From: Insolitispirillum peregrinum
Lineage (GTDB): Bacteria > Pseudomonadota > Alphaproteobacteria > Rhodospirillales > Rhodospirillaceae
Length of the DNA stretch: 64,000 bases
Strand: one strand, 5' to 3'
Assembly: GCF_042665255.1 (NCBI RefSeq)
Contig: NZ_JBHTCD010000009.1
Below are positions 48,110 to 56,080 of the stretch, piece by piece. The position numbers and the translations under genes are program-made. The stretch's first letter is position 1. Each line of letters opens with the position of its first letter. The notes beneath the pieces are model-generated. The model made no database searches. It had not been told where the DNA came from and worked only from the letters and a program-made list of their open reading frames with translations.

Positions 48110-48602
48110 GGCGATCCCCTGATCCTTTTTCCTGCCAGCCCACATGGGGCGGAGTCTGCTCACCGGCAAGGGGAACCCCGATTCAAAGCCGATTCGAGCC
48201 GATGGTTTTTCCGCACTGCCGCAGGAGTGCCATCAAAGACAGCAGACCTGTCGTTTTTTTAATCATCAGCAGGCAGCATCAACCAAGGCACCTTTAACCA
48301 GCACCTTGCAACCCCCTGACAAAAGGCCATCGCGTCGTGATCACGAAAAGAAACCGCTCTGCCAAAGGCTTAAGCAGGTTGATGGACGACGGACGGGTAG
48401 ACATGCTACCAATGGCACAACCGCATGAAGGCGCATATACGCTTTTGATCACATCGCGAAATTTTATTTCTCCCAAGATTTGTCATTTGACTATTTATTG
48501 CGTCTCTGCGAAATATCTTCGTAACAAAGCGACCCGCCCCGCCACTCTGGCGTAATGGAGCGGGGGAGGAAAACGCACCGACCTTTGAACAGGAGTTTCG
48601 CC
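48110..48602. other. Intergenic region before the small ORF
   Basis: Nearly 500 bp without a supported gene. A short stem with T7 (GACAG-CAGAC-CTGTC then GTTTTTTT) ends at 48260. A promoter-like TTGACT-N18-AAATAT lies at 48487-48516, and a GC stem CGCCA-CTC-TGGCG at 48539-48551 would lie in the leader that follows it. Confidence 0.45.
48487..48516 (+). promoter_or_regulatory. Candidate promoter for the small ORF unit
   Basis: TTGACT at 48487-48492 and AAATAT at 48511-48516 with an 18-bp spacer, in the AT-rich part of the gap. The start would be about 80 bp before the small ORF. Confidence 0.4.
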
Positions 48603-48671
48603 ATGCTGGGACCAGCCGATCTGGAAGAGTTCTTCCGTCTGCGCGACCAACAGCGTCAGCGGATTTCTTAA
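48603..48671 (+). CDS. Putative 22-residue small protein or leader peptide
   Basis: ATG at 48603 preceded by AGGAG at an 8-nt spacing; product MLGPADLEEFFRLRDQQRQR followed by IS. A candidate promoter lies upstream and a terminator 19 bp after the stop, so it looks like a discrete unit. It contains only one serine, so it is not an obvious serine-sensing leader for serA. It may be a free small protein, a regulated leader or chance. Confidence 0.45.
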   Translation: MLGPADLEEFFRLRDQQRQRIS

Positions 48672-48690
48672 TCCACAAAAGTACCGTACA

Positions 48691-48733
48691 GCAAAACGAC
48701 AGCCCGGCCCCAACAGGTCGGCTGTCGTTTTGC
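48691..48733 (+). terminator. Terminator after the small ORF
   Basis: A perfect 14-bp stem (GCAAAACGACAGCC at 48691-48704, complement at 48720-48733) with the TTTT run in the descending arm. It lies between the small ORF and serA. Confidence 0.7.
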
Positions 48734-48913
48734 CATTTGCCCTTCCACTTTCCCCCGCATACCAAAAGGGGATGCCCCCCTTGACGATAAAAGGCTGTCT
48801 GTCAGCCGCGTGGTATGCTAACGAAAGACCCCTGATGGCGCGATGGCCTTTCCGCTTTCCCTTAGGTAAGCCAGAGCGCCCCGTTTTCTCTGTCTTGATC
48901 AAAGAGGCGCCCC

Positions 48914-50149
48914 GTGAGCAAGCTTTCCATGCCCAAGGACAAGATTAAGGTCCTTCTGCTCGAAAACATCCATGACAACGCTGTTGGATACTTCGAAGCC
49001 CAGGGCTATCGCTCGGTCGAGCGCTTGAAGGGCGCTCTGGATGCAGACGAACTGAAGGCCAAGATTGCCGACGTGCACATGGTCGGTATCCGCTCGCGGA
49101 CCAAACTGACCGCCGACGTCCTGCAGGCGGCCAACAAACTGATGTGTATCGGCGCGTTCTGCATCGGCACCAACCAGATCGACCTGACGGCGGCCAAAAA
49201 GCTGGGTATCCCGGTGTTCAACGCCCCCTATTCCAACACCCGTTCGGTGGCGGAACTGGTGCTGGGCGAAGTGATCATGCTGGCCCGCCGCATCCCGGAA
49301 AAGAACTGGTCGACCCATAATGGCGGCTGGCTGAAGACCGCCGATGGTGCGGTCGAAGTGCGCGGCAAGACGCTGGGCATCATCGGTTATGGCCACATCG
49401 GCACCCAGTTGTCGATCCTGGCCGAAGCCATCGGGATGAAGGTCCGCTATTACGACATCGTTGAAAAGCTGGCGCTGGGCAATGCCCGCTCCTGCCCGAC
49501 GATGGAAGAACTGCTGGCCAACAGCGATTTCGTCAGCCTGCATGTGCCGTCGACCCCCAAGACCAGGAACATGTTCACCGCCACCGAAATGGCGCAGATG
49601 AAGCCGGGCGCGATGCTGCTGAACGCCTCACGCGGGAACGTGGTGGTGATCGAGGATCTGGTGAAGGCCCTCGAGTCCGGCCACATCGCCGGGGCGGCCA
49701 TCGACGTGTTCCCCAGCGAACCGGCCAGCACCAGGGACATGTTCGAAAGCCCGCTGCGCGCCATGCCCAACGTGATCCTGACCCCGCACATCGGTGGTTC
49801 GACGCTGGAGGCTCAGGCCAACATCGGGACCGAAGTGGCCGAAAAGCTGGTCAAGTATTCGGACAACGGCTCGACGCTGGGCGCGGTGAACTTCCCCGAA
49901 GTCCAGCTGCCGCTGCAGGAAACCGGCTCGCGCTTCATGCACATCCACAACAATGTGCCGGGCGTGCTGAGCAGCATCAACGAAGTACTGTCCAGGCGCA
50001 GCATGAACATCACCGGCCAGTATCTGCGCACCGATGGCGATGTCGGCTATGTGGTGGTCGACGTGCAGGAACAGGTCGAAGCCGGTCTTGGCATCCGCCA
50101 CGAACTGGAACAGATTCCGGGCACCATCCGTACCCGCTTCCTGCTGTAA
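48914..50149 (+). CDS. serA: D-3-phosphoglycerate dehydrogenase
   Basis: Oxidises 3-phosphoglycerate, first step of serine synthesis. At 411 aa it is the short SerA type with NAD-binding GIIGYGHIGTQLSILAEAIGM, catalytic LNASRGNVVVIEDL and PNVILTPHIGGSTLEAQ, and a C-terminal ACT domain (about 335-410, NNVPGVLSSINEVL) that usually binds serine. The start is a GTG at 48914. A hairpin unit lies upstream. Confidence 0.97.
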   Translation: MSKLSMPKDKIKVLLLENIHDNAVGYFEAQGYRSVERLKGALDADELKAKIADVHMVGIRSRTKLTADVLQAANKLMCIGAFCIGTNQIDLTAAKKLGIPVFNAPYSNTRSVAELVLGEVIMLARRIPEKNWSTHNGGWLKTADGAVEVRGKTLGIIGYGHIGTQLSILAEAIGMKVRYYDIVEKLALGNARSCPTMEELLANSDFVSLHVPSTPKTRNMFTATEMAQMKPGAMLLNASRGNVVVIEDLVKALESGHIAGAAIDVFPSEPASTRDMFESPLRAMPNVILTPHIGGSTLEAQANIGTEVAEKLVKYSDNGSTLGAVNFPEVQLPLQETGSRFMHIHNNVPGVLSSINEVLSRRSMNITGQYLRTDGDVGYVVVDVQEQVEAGLGIRHELEQIPGTIRTRFLL

Positions 50150-50168
50150 TTCCCCGGGTATTTTCTGT

Positions 50169-50205
50169 CACCCCGCATGGCATCCTGTCATGCGGGGTGT
50201 TCTTT
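50169..50205 (+). terminator. Terminator of serA
   Basis: Perfect 11-bp stem CACCCCGCATG/CATGCGGGGTG with a 9-nt loop, followed by TTCTTT; 20 bp after the serA stop. Confidence 0.8.
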
Positions 50206-50261
50206 GGAAAAATAGTTGACTTTATCAACAAAATATCCCACTCTCCCGATCAGACCATAGC

Positions 50262-50458
50262 ACATGACAGTTGGTGGAGAATGGCGGACTGCCGTCCGCA
50301 CCTGCCCGGGGGGCAATGCCCCCGGACCCCCATTTTTTCTTTCAATATCAAAAGAATGGGGTCCGGGGCCTCAAGGCCCCGGCGAGGTGTGGAGCAACGC
50401 TCCACGGTCTTGTTACAGTTTTGCCGTGTCCTGTGGGTTCACAGTCAAGGCTCAGCAC
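50262..50458 (+). repeat. MITE-like repeat, copy 7
   Basis: Starts at a degenerate end (ACATGACAGTTGG), continues through CCCGGGGGGCAATGCCCCCGG, CATTTTTTCTTT, GGGGCCTCAAGGCCCC and GTGGAGCAACGCTCCAC, and ends with GCCGTGTCCTGTGGGTTCAC. It occupies most of the serA-DUF3861 gap. Confidence 0.75.
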
Positions 50459-50477
50459 TCCAAACCAGGAGACTCCC

Positions 50478-50744
50478 ATGCCCCACAGCTACCGCATCAC
50501 CGTCGAACCGCAATCCTCCCGTCAGGACGAAGCCTTCACCTTCGAGGCCGACAGCCATGATGACCTGCTGGAGATCATCGAGCGCATCCGGGCCAAAAAC
50601 CTGCTGCCCCCCGATCAGATCGAATCCTTTTGCGTCGGCCTGAAACTGTTTGGCGGCGTCATGCTGAAAAACCGCAAAGACCCGCTGTTTGCCGATTTCG
50701 GGGCCGCCTTTGGCGATTTCATGAAAAAGTTGAAATCGTCCTGA
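50478..50744 (+). CDS. DUF3861 family protein
   Basis: 88-aa soluble protein from the ATG at 50478 (MPHSYRITVEP). The pattern FEADSHDDLLEIIERIRAKN, FCVGLKLFGGVMLKNRKDPLF and the C-terminal GDFMKKLKS matches the DUF3861 family, whose function is not established. The frame is open upstream through the repeat element, which is not coding. Confidence 0.82.
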   Translation: MPHSYRITVEPQSSRQDEAFTFEADSHDDLLEIIERIRAKNLLPPDQIESFCVGLKLFGGVMLKNRKDPLFADFGAAFGDFMKKLKSS

Positions 50745-50879
50745 TCTCTTATCACGATAATCGTGTCTGGACTGACACGCGCGCCAAAGCCGCATTTTTT
50801 CTGCGTGATTACGAGAGTATAATGACCATCGTCTGCCACCCGCAAGAGGCCCGCGCCTCGATCCAAGGAGGTACCGGCG

Positions 50880-51311
50880 ATGCCCCCCTATCCGTCGCAT
50901 CCTCGCGCCATCTGGTCCACGCTGCTCCGCACCCATGCCCGCCGCTCGACCGAGCACTTGCTCCATCAATTGATGGCACCCTGTTATGCGTCATCCAGCC
51001 GCGACCGGGTTCGGGCGGCGGGAGCGGCGATTGATCAGATCATCGCCCAGACCAACTGTCACGAATGGCGGGATTTCTGCATGGCCGTCAGGCAGCGCAT
51101 TGACCGGCTGCATGCGGAATACAGTTGCAACCGCCACAGTGATCCGGATGGCTTTGCTGCCCTGGCCCTTGCCCGGGCCAGCCGCCTGATCACCGAGCTT
51201 TCCCGTCAACCGGTCGAAGCCCTGATCGCCACCTTACCCACCCCGGTCGCACCGCCGGTGTCGCTGTGGGGACGCCTGCGGGACTGGTTCGAGGCAGAAC
51301 GGGCCTCCTGA
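50880..51311 (+). CDS. Hypothetical protein, 143 aa
   Basis: Starts at the ATG at 50880 with a near-perfect ribosome site (AAGGAGG) 7-8 nt upstream, so it is probably translated. The sequence is helical and rich in alanine and arginine, without membrane segments. A pair of cysteines (Cys35 and Cys60) is visible; no known domain was recognised. Convergent with the SDR gene. Confidence 0.65.
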   Translation: MPPYPSHPRAIWSTLLRTHARRSTEHLLHQLMAPCYASSSRDRVRAAGAAIDQIIAQTNCHEWRDFCMAVRQRIDRLHAEYSCNRHSDPDGFAALALARASRLITELSRQPVEALIATLPTPVAPPVSLWGRLRDWFEAERAS

Positions 51312-51318
51312 CACAGTT

Positions 51319-52113
51319 TTACCCCTTCTTTGGCAACACCCGCCCCAACCAGTCCACCAGCGCATTCGGCAAGGTCGCCAGCAGCCAGCAGGCGAACACC
51401 GTCGGCCATGGAAAGGCAATCCGCCCGCGATTTCGCGCCAATCCGCGGGCGATAATGCGGGCAGCCCGCGGGGCAGGCATCAGCAACGGCATGTGAAAAC
51501 GGTTGGCGTCGGTGATCCGGCTTTCCACAAAACCCGGCAAAATCACCGACAGGTCGATACCGTCGCGGGCCAACGCCCCGCGCAGGCCCTCGCCCCACAC
51601 CTTGACCGCCGCCTTGCTGGCACAATAGGCCGGGGCACTGGGCAGACCGCGAAAGCCCGCCACCGACGCCACCAGCGCAATCTGTCCTTGCCGCCGAGGC
51701 CCCATTGCCTCCAGCGCCGGATAAACGGTGTTGATCACTCCCGCCAGATTGGTGGCAAAGATCGCCCGCGCCTGCTCGGCACTCTCACCGCCAACGCTGG
51801 CCTTGGCCGCAACACCACCGGTTCCCCCGGAAATTCCGGCGTTGGCCACCACCAGATCCAGCGGTACCAGCCGGTCCGCCTCGGCAACCCACACCGCCAT
51901 CGCGCTGGCATCACAGACATCGAGCACCGTCTGCGACACCTCGGCCCCACGGGCACGGCAGCGCTCAGCCACCTGCGCCAGTCGCCCGGCGTTGCGACCG
52001 CTCAGGCTCAGATGACAGCCGGGCCGGGCATAGTGCTCGGCCAGCGCCTGCCCGATTCCTGACGAGGCCCCGGTGATCAGCACATGCCGGGGATAAGCAC
52101 GGCCCTTGTTCAC
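51319..52113 (-). CDS. Short-chain dehydrogenase/reductase
   Basis: Classical SDR of 264 aa: NADP-binding TGASSGIG near residue 14, NAG (VVANAGISG), catalytic serine in ASVAG and YCASK. The C-terminal tail (TVFACWLLATLPNALVDWLGRVLPKKG) is hydrophobic and may attach the protein to the membrane. The substrate is unknown. Its start codon overlaps the stop of the hepT-like gene, an unusual link between an SDR and a toxin-antitoxin pair. Confidence 0.88.
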   Translation of the reverse strand: MNKGRAYPRHVLITGASSGIGQALAEHYARPGCHLSLSGRNAGRLAQVAERCRARGAEVSQTVLDVCDASAMAVWVAEADRLVPLDLVVANAGISGGTGGVAAKASVGGESAEQARAIFATNLAGVINTVYPALEAMGPRRQGQIALVASVAGFRGLPSAPAYCASKAAVKVWGEGLRGALARDGIDLSVILPGFVESRITDANRFHMPLLMPAPRAARIIARGLARNRGRIAFPWPTVFACWLLATLPNALVDWLGRVLPKKG

Positions 52114-52505
52114 CGGTGCCGCCGCCGATGATGATGCACAACCGGGGCCTGACCATCCGGCCCTTCGGCACTGTCCAGCGCCGCCTGCACCATCGTCACC
52201 AGCGGCGGCAGGTCGTTCTGCACCGTGCGCAGCAGGATGTCAGGGTCCACCGAGTGGTATTCATGGATCAGGATGTGGCGCATCTCGGCCATCTGCTGCC
52301 ACGGCACCAGCGGGAATTCCTCGCGGATCGGCTCTGGCGTCTTGCTGGCCGCTTCGCCGATGATCTCCAGATTGCGCGCCACCGCATCCTGCGTGCGGGT
52401 ATCGGCAGCAAAGGCCGCCACGTCCATGCCGTCGGTATAGCTTTGACAGCGTCCGATGGCTTCGAGGATGTCATCCAGGCGCACACGCCAGTCTTTATAG
52501 GACAC
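52110..52505 (-). CDS. hepT: HepT-like ribonuclease toxin (DUF86)
   Basis: 131-aa HEPN-domain protein. The catalytic motif RX4HXY is present as RHILIHEY, where the tyrosine is the expected AMPylation target of MntA. Helices around IGEAASKTP and RTVQNDLPPLV fit the family. The C-terminus ends in a histidine/arginine-rich tail (VVHHHRRRHR). Its start overlaps the mntA stop by 11 bp. HEPN toxins of this type cleave RNA. Confidence 0.85.
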   Translation of the reverse strand: MSYKDWRVRLDDILEAIGRCQSYTDGMDVAAFAADTRTQDAVARNLEIIGEAASKTPEPIREEFPLVPWQQMAEMRHILIHEYHSVDPDILLRTVQNDLPPLVTMVQAALDSAEGPDGQAPVVHHHRRRHR

Positions 52506-52878
52506 GGACCGCCTCCTTCATGATCCGGGGACGGATGCGGGGCTTGATGTTGGCCGGAGTCACCAGATCGACCGGACGCGACAGCAGCCCTTCCAGCCAT
52601 TGCTTCAGGCTGACGAACTCGAACATGCCTTCGGGGCGACCGGGGACGAACTCAACCAGCAGGTCAACGTCGCTTTCCCGCCGCCCCTCGTCACGCACCA
52701 CCGAACCAAACAGCGACAGGCTGAGAACTCCAAAACGCTCGCGGATCTGGTCAGCGTGGGTACGCAGGGTGTACAGCACTTCGTCCCGCCGGGCGGGCTG
52801 GCTGCGGGACAGTCGTTTGGCGTAATGCTTCAACGCACCGGCCCGGTCGCGGGGCACCGCAACCGTCACCTCGATCAT
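52495..52878 (-). CDS. mntA: MntA-like nucleotidyltransferase antitoxin
   Basis: Minimal nucleotidyltransferase with the motif GSVVRDEGRRESDVDLLVEF (GSX10DXD), which AMPylates and neutralises HepT in related pairs. I start at the ATG at 52878 (MIEVTVAVPRDR), which has GGAG 8 nt upstream, giving 127 aa; upstream ATGs at 52923 and 52953 lack a ribosome site. The 40 or so residues before the core domain are longer than in the shortest family members. Confidence 0.82.
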   Translation of the reverse strand: MIEVTVAVPRDRAGALKHYAKRLSRSQPARRDEVLYTLRTHADQIRERFGVLSLSLFGSVVRDEGRRESDVDLLVEFVPGRPEGMFEFVSLKQWLEGLLSRPVDLVTPANIKPRIRPRIMKEAVRVL

Positions 52879-53065
52879 GTCGCCACTCCGTCCGGTCGGG
52901 GTGTGCGATGGCCGCTGTTTCATCCGGTGCGGCGCGTGGGATGTGTTGCTCATGGGATTGAGACTACAGCATATCTTGCGCAAAGGGAATTGTCGCAGCA
53001 TTCAGCGTCCTCCTGCGCTACACTTCCCCTTTCCTGTTTCCTGACTGTCGCAAGGGTGGCTCCTG

Positions 53066-53707
53066 ATGTCCCTGTCCGTCTGGTTGATGTTCATTCCCGC
53101 CGTGTTCCTGCTGAACATGGCCCCCGGCCCGAACAACCTGCTGGCGGTCAGCAATGCCGCCCGCTTTGGCTGGCAACGGGCGGTGATTGGCGGGCTGGGG
53201 CGGGTGCCGGCCTTTACCCTGCTGGTCGGCCTGACGGTGGTCGGGCTGGGGGCGGTACTGGCTGCCTCTGAACATGCGTTCGTGGTGCTGAAGGTGGCCG
53301 GTGCGGCCTATCTGATCTTTCTGGGCATCAAGATCTGGCGCGCCCCGGTCGCAGCCCTTCAGCCCGACAGCCTTGCCGGGTCACAGGCGGCAGGCACACA
53401 GGGCGCCTTGTGGCCGATGGCCCGGCGGGAATTCGTGATTGCGATCAGCAACCCGAAGGCCATCCTGATCTTCACCGCCTTTTTCCCGCAGTTTCTGGAT
53501 CGCACCCAGGACAGCAGCCCGCAACTGCTGCTGATGGGGGCGACCTTTCTGGTGCTGGAAGTCGCTGCGCTGATGATCTATGCCGCAGGCGGGGCAGGAG
53601 CCGGAAAATTCCTGTCCAGCCCGCGCGGGCAGCGCCTGTTCAACCGGGGCACCGGTGGGGCGCTGGTGGCAGCGGGAACCGCGCTGGCCTTCAGTCGGCA
53701 GGGGTAA
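53066..53707 (+). CDS. LysE family translocator
   Basis: 213-aa inner membrane exporter of the LysE/RhtB type with five to six helices. Typical pieces are the N-terminal PAVFLLNMAPGPNNLLAVSNAARFG and GAAYLIFLGIKIW, and NPKAILIFTAFFPQF. It probably exports an amino acid; which one cannot be told. Divergent from mntA. Confidence 0.88.
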   Translation: MSLSVWLMFIPAVFLLNMAPGPNNLLAVSNAARFGWQRAVIGGLGRVPAFTLLVGLTVVGLGAVLAASEHAFVVLKVAGAAYLIFLGIKIWRAPVAALQPDSLAGSQAAGTQGALWPMARREFVIAISNPKAILIFTAFFPQFLDRTQDSSPQLLLMGATFLVLEVAALMIYAAGGAGAGKFLSSPRGQRLFNRGTGGALVAAGTALAFSRQG

Positions 53708-53753
53708 GGGCCTCCCCCCCTCTGACACCAACCTGTCCTCCACGCTTTCGCAG

Positions 53754-53790
53754 GGCCGCTGTGCATGACCGCACAGCGGCCTTGTTATTG
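53754..53790 (+). terminator. Terminator of the LysE-type gene
   Basis: A perfect 11-bp stem GGCCGCTGTGC/GCACAGCGGCC with loop ATGACC, then TTGTTATT. Confidence 0.75.
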
Positions 53791-53836
53791 CCGATAAAAA
53801 ATTTCTGCCCGGATGATTGGAAGACTGTTGCGGAGC

Positions 53837-53870
53837 TTCGATATATCGACTATGTTTCGTTATATCGAAA
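53837..53870. promoter_or_regulatory. Palindromic operator pair before the PadR gene
   Basis: TCGATATATCGA (53838-53849, a perfect palindrome) and TTTCGTTATATCGAAA (53855-53870) share the core TATATCGA, and their centres are 19 bp apart. Together they also form a 9-bp inverted repeat TTCGATATA/TATATCGAA. Located about 120-155 bp before the PadR start, they suit autoregulation. Confidence 0.5.
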
Positions 53871-53990
53871 GCACATCGAATAACAGTCGAATACCAGTGC
53901 CGATCTGCTTTCCCTGCTCCGCTGCCCTCCCTTGAGGACACGGGCTTTTCCGACCTTCCCCCCGCTTGAAATCACACAAGGACACATCCC

Positions 53991-54617
53991 ATGTTCAGGA
54001 AACATGATTTTTTCAACCGCTCTCCGCGCGACCATGCCGCTTGCGACCCCACCGAGGGGCACCGCCGCCACGCCCGCAAGCCGTCATGGCTGGATGGAGA
54101 CGACATGCCCCGGGGACGCGGGCACGGCGGTCCCCATGGTGGCCCCGGCAGTCGTCTGGGGCGGCTGTTTGCCCACGGCGACCTGAGTCTGGTCGTTTTG
54201 TACCTGCTGACCGAAAAGCCGCGTCATGGCTATGAAATCATCAAGGCGATCGAAGAAATGACCAATGGCGCCTACACCCCCAGCCCCGGCACGGTTTACC
54301 CGGCGCTGACCATGCTGGAAGAACAGGGCTTCGTCGAAGTCACCCCCTCGGATGGCAACAAGAAACTGCATACCCTGACCGATGCGGGCCGCAGCCACCT
54401 GCACGACAACGACAGCACCCTGAAAGCCCTGCTGGCCCGCCTGTCGATGGCTGGCAAGGACCACGGTCACGGCCCGTCGCCGCGCCTGATGCGGGCGATG
54501 GAAAACCTGAAAATGGCCCTGCGCCTGCGTCTGGGGGCCGGACACCCCGATGAAGCACAGCTTCAGTCAATCGTTGATATTCTGGATCAGGCCGCACGCG
54601 ACATCGAACGGGTCTGA
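53991..54617 (+). CDS. PadR-family regulator with His/Gly-rich N-terminus (YqjI-like)
   Basis: 208-aa transcription regulator. The winged-helix domain (about 62-140) has the PadR signature LSLVVLYLLTEKPRHGYEIIKAIEE and PSPGTVYPALTMLEEQGFV. The first 60 residues contain many histidines, glycines and arginines (GRGHGGPHGGPG), comparable with the metal-sensing extension of E. coli YqjI, so a metal-responsive role is possible. The C-terminal helices suit dimerisation. No ferric reductase gene is beside it. Confidence 0.87.
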   Translation: MFRKHDFFNRSPRDHAACDPTEGHRRHARKPSWLDGDDMPRGRGHGGPHGGPGSRLGRLFAHGDLSLVVLYLLTEKPRHGYEIIKAIEEMTNGAYTPSPGTVYPALTMLEEQGFVEVTPSDGNKKLHTLTDAGRSHLHDNDSTLKALLARLSMAGKDHGHGPSPRLMRAMENLKMALRLRLGAGHPDEAQLQSIVDILDQAARDIERV

Positions 54618-54651
54618 TATCCCTCCCCTGCCCCGACGTCTGGAGGACGCA

Positions 54652-54822
54652 ATGGACAACTGGATCCGCTCCCGCTTGAAGCTGCTGGCCCGCTCGGGTA
54701 GTCTCGGACAGTCAGATACACCAGCCCCGCCGGTGCCGAACTGGGTTCCGTCAGCCGATGCGGTGCCCCCGCCGCAGCGCAGCAAAGAGCCCCGGCCAGA
54801 GCGCCCTCAGGACAACGGATAA
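54652..54822 (+). CDS. Short proline-rich protein, 56 aa
   Basis: Starts at the ATG at 54652 behind GGAGG; the stop codon overlaps the lipocalin ATG (TAATG). The product begins MDNWIRSRLKLLARSG and then is rich in proline and charged residues. Likely co-translated with the lipocalin. No known family. Confidence 0.55.
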   Translation: MDNWIRSRLKLLARSGSLGQSDTPAPPVPNWVPSADAVPPPQRSKEPRPERPQDNG

Positions 54823-55376
54823 TGCCTCACTGGCCCCGCCTCCTCCCTCTTCTGCTCCCGGCCCTGATCGGCATCGGCGCCTGTGGTACCGACCACCCCG
54901 CCGAACCGCCCCTGCCGACCATTCAGGCGCTGGATGTCCCGCGCTATATGGGGACATGGTACGAGGTGGCAAAATACCCCAACCGGTTCCAGAAGGACTG
55001 CGTGGGCGGCAGCCGGGCCGACTACACCGCACAGGATGATGGCAGCGTGCAGGTGATCAACCGCTGCCGTCTGGCCTCCGGGGCCGACACCGAAGCCATC
55101 GGCGAAGCCCGCCAGATCGGCGATGCCCACTCGCCAAAGCTCGAGGTCCGCTTTGCCCCTGCGTGGCTGGGCTGGTTGCCTGCGGTATGGGGCAAATACT
55201 GGGTGATCGACCTTGACCCGGCCTATCAGGTGGCGGTGATCAGCGAACCGGGCCGGGAATACCTGTGGGTGCTGTCGCGCACCCCCACCCTGGACCCTGA
55301 TACCCTGAACGCCACACTGGCACGGGTGAAAGCCAAAGGCTTTGATCTGTCAAAGGTAACGCTGTCGGCGCCGTGA
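54822..55376 (+). CDS. blc: Lipocalin (Blc-like outer membrane lipoprotein)
   Basis: 184 aa. The N-terminus is a lipoprotein signal with lipobox IGAC near residue 21. The mature protein has the bacterial lipocalin marks MGTWYEVAKYPNRFQKDC, DDGSVQVINRC, GKYWVIDLDPAYQVAVISEPGREYLWVLSRTP. Blc-type lipocalins bind fatty acids or lysophospholipids in membrane stress. Confidence 0.9.
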   Translation: MPHWPRLLPLLLPALIGIGACGTDHPAEPPLPTIQALDVPRYMGTWYEVAKYPNRFQKDCVGGSRADYTAQDDGSVQVINRCRLASGADTEAIGEARQIGDAHSPKLEVRFAPAWLGWLPAVWGKYWVIDLDPAYQVAVISEPGREYLWVLSRTPTLDPDTLNATLARVKAKGFDLSKVTLSAP

Positions 55377-55404
55377 TGCGCCCCGCCCTGAGGCACTGCT
55401 CCCC

Positions 55405-55444
55405 TTGACTTGTTTCATGAACGCGTTTACTAAACATGTTCATG
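55405..55444 (+). promoter_or_regulatory. Promoter with overlapping TetR-type operator
   Basis: TTGACT (55405-55410), a 17-bp spacer and TACTAA (55428-55433) form a probable promoter. Over it lies a 25-bp palindrome: CATGAAC (55416-55422) with GTTCATG (55438-55444), and inside GTTTA-C-TAAAC. This is the expected arrangement for repression by the adjacent TetR protein. Confidence 0.65.
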
Positions 55445-55462
55445 GAATAAAAGTGAGGGATC

Positions 55463-56080
55463 ATGCCGCGTGTCCGCATGAGCGACGCCGATATCGCCGC
55501 CGCCAGAAAAAACATCCTGCAACAGGCCGTCGAAATCGTCCGTGAGGTCGGTTTCGACGGCCTGTCAATGCGCGTTCTGGCCAATCATCTGGGGGTCAGC
55601 CCCGGCGCGCTGTACCGCTATTTCCCCAGCAAGACCGAACTGCTGTGGGCCTTCTGGGCCGAAGGCATCGACCAGTTGCGCACCGTGTTTGCCACCCTGG
55701 ACGCCACCATCGCCGATCCGGTCGCAGCCACCCGGGCGATGATGCACGCCTACGCCGATTTTTGTCTGGCCGACGCCCACCGGTTCCAGTTGCTGTTCCT
55801 CAATCCGGCCCTTGAATGCGCCGATGCCCTGCAACGGGATGCCAGCAGCTTGCTGCCCTTTGAATTGCTGGTCAAACGGGTGGCACAGGCGGCGAACAGT
55901 GGCATTCTTCCCCCCGGCGATCCCCAGCAACAGGCCGCCATCCTGTGGGCCAGCGCCCATGGAGCCATCACGCTGGTGATGACCATGACCGAGCTGGATT
56001 TTGGCGACCCCCACGCCTTCATAGCCCAAACCGCCGAAGCAACCTTGCGCGGCCTGTCGACTGCGGGAGCAACCCCATGA
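55463..56080 (+). CDS. TetR-family regulator of the RND operon
   Basis: 205 aa. N-terminal helix-turn-helix (VGFDGLSMRVLANHLGVSPGALYRYFPSKTELL) followed by an all-helical ligand-binding domain. Its gene overlaps the adaptor start by 4 nt (ATGA), and a palindrome covers its promoter, so it probably represses its own operon until an efflux substrate binds. Confidence 0.92.
   Translation: MPRVRMSDADIAAARKNILQQAVEIVREVGFDGLSMRVLANHLGVSPGALYRYFPSKTELLWAFWAEGIDQLRTVFATLDATIADPVAATRAMMHAYADFCLADAHRFQLLFLNPALECADALQRDASSLLPFELLVKRVAQAANSGILPPGDPQQQAAILWASAHGAITLVMTMTELDFGDPHAFIAQTAEATLRGLSTAGATP

Noticed and set aside
48238..48260. Short stem with T7 as the end of a small RNA
   Set aside because: The stem is only 5 bp and no upstream plus-strand transcript is supported; kept only as a note in the intergenic entry.
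50271..50477. Extended N-terminus for the DUF3861 protein
   Set aside because: It reads through MITE-like copy 7; the same repeat-derived peptide pattern appears at other copies.
52879..53001. Longer N-terminus for the MntA-like protein
   Set aside because: The upstream ATGs lack ribosome sites, while the ATG at 52878 has GGAG at a good distance.
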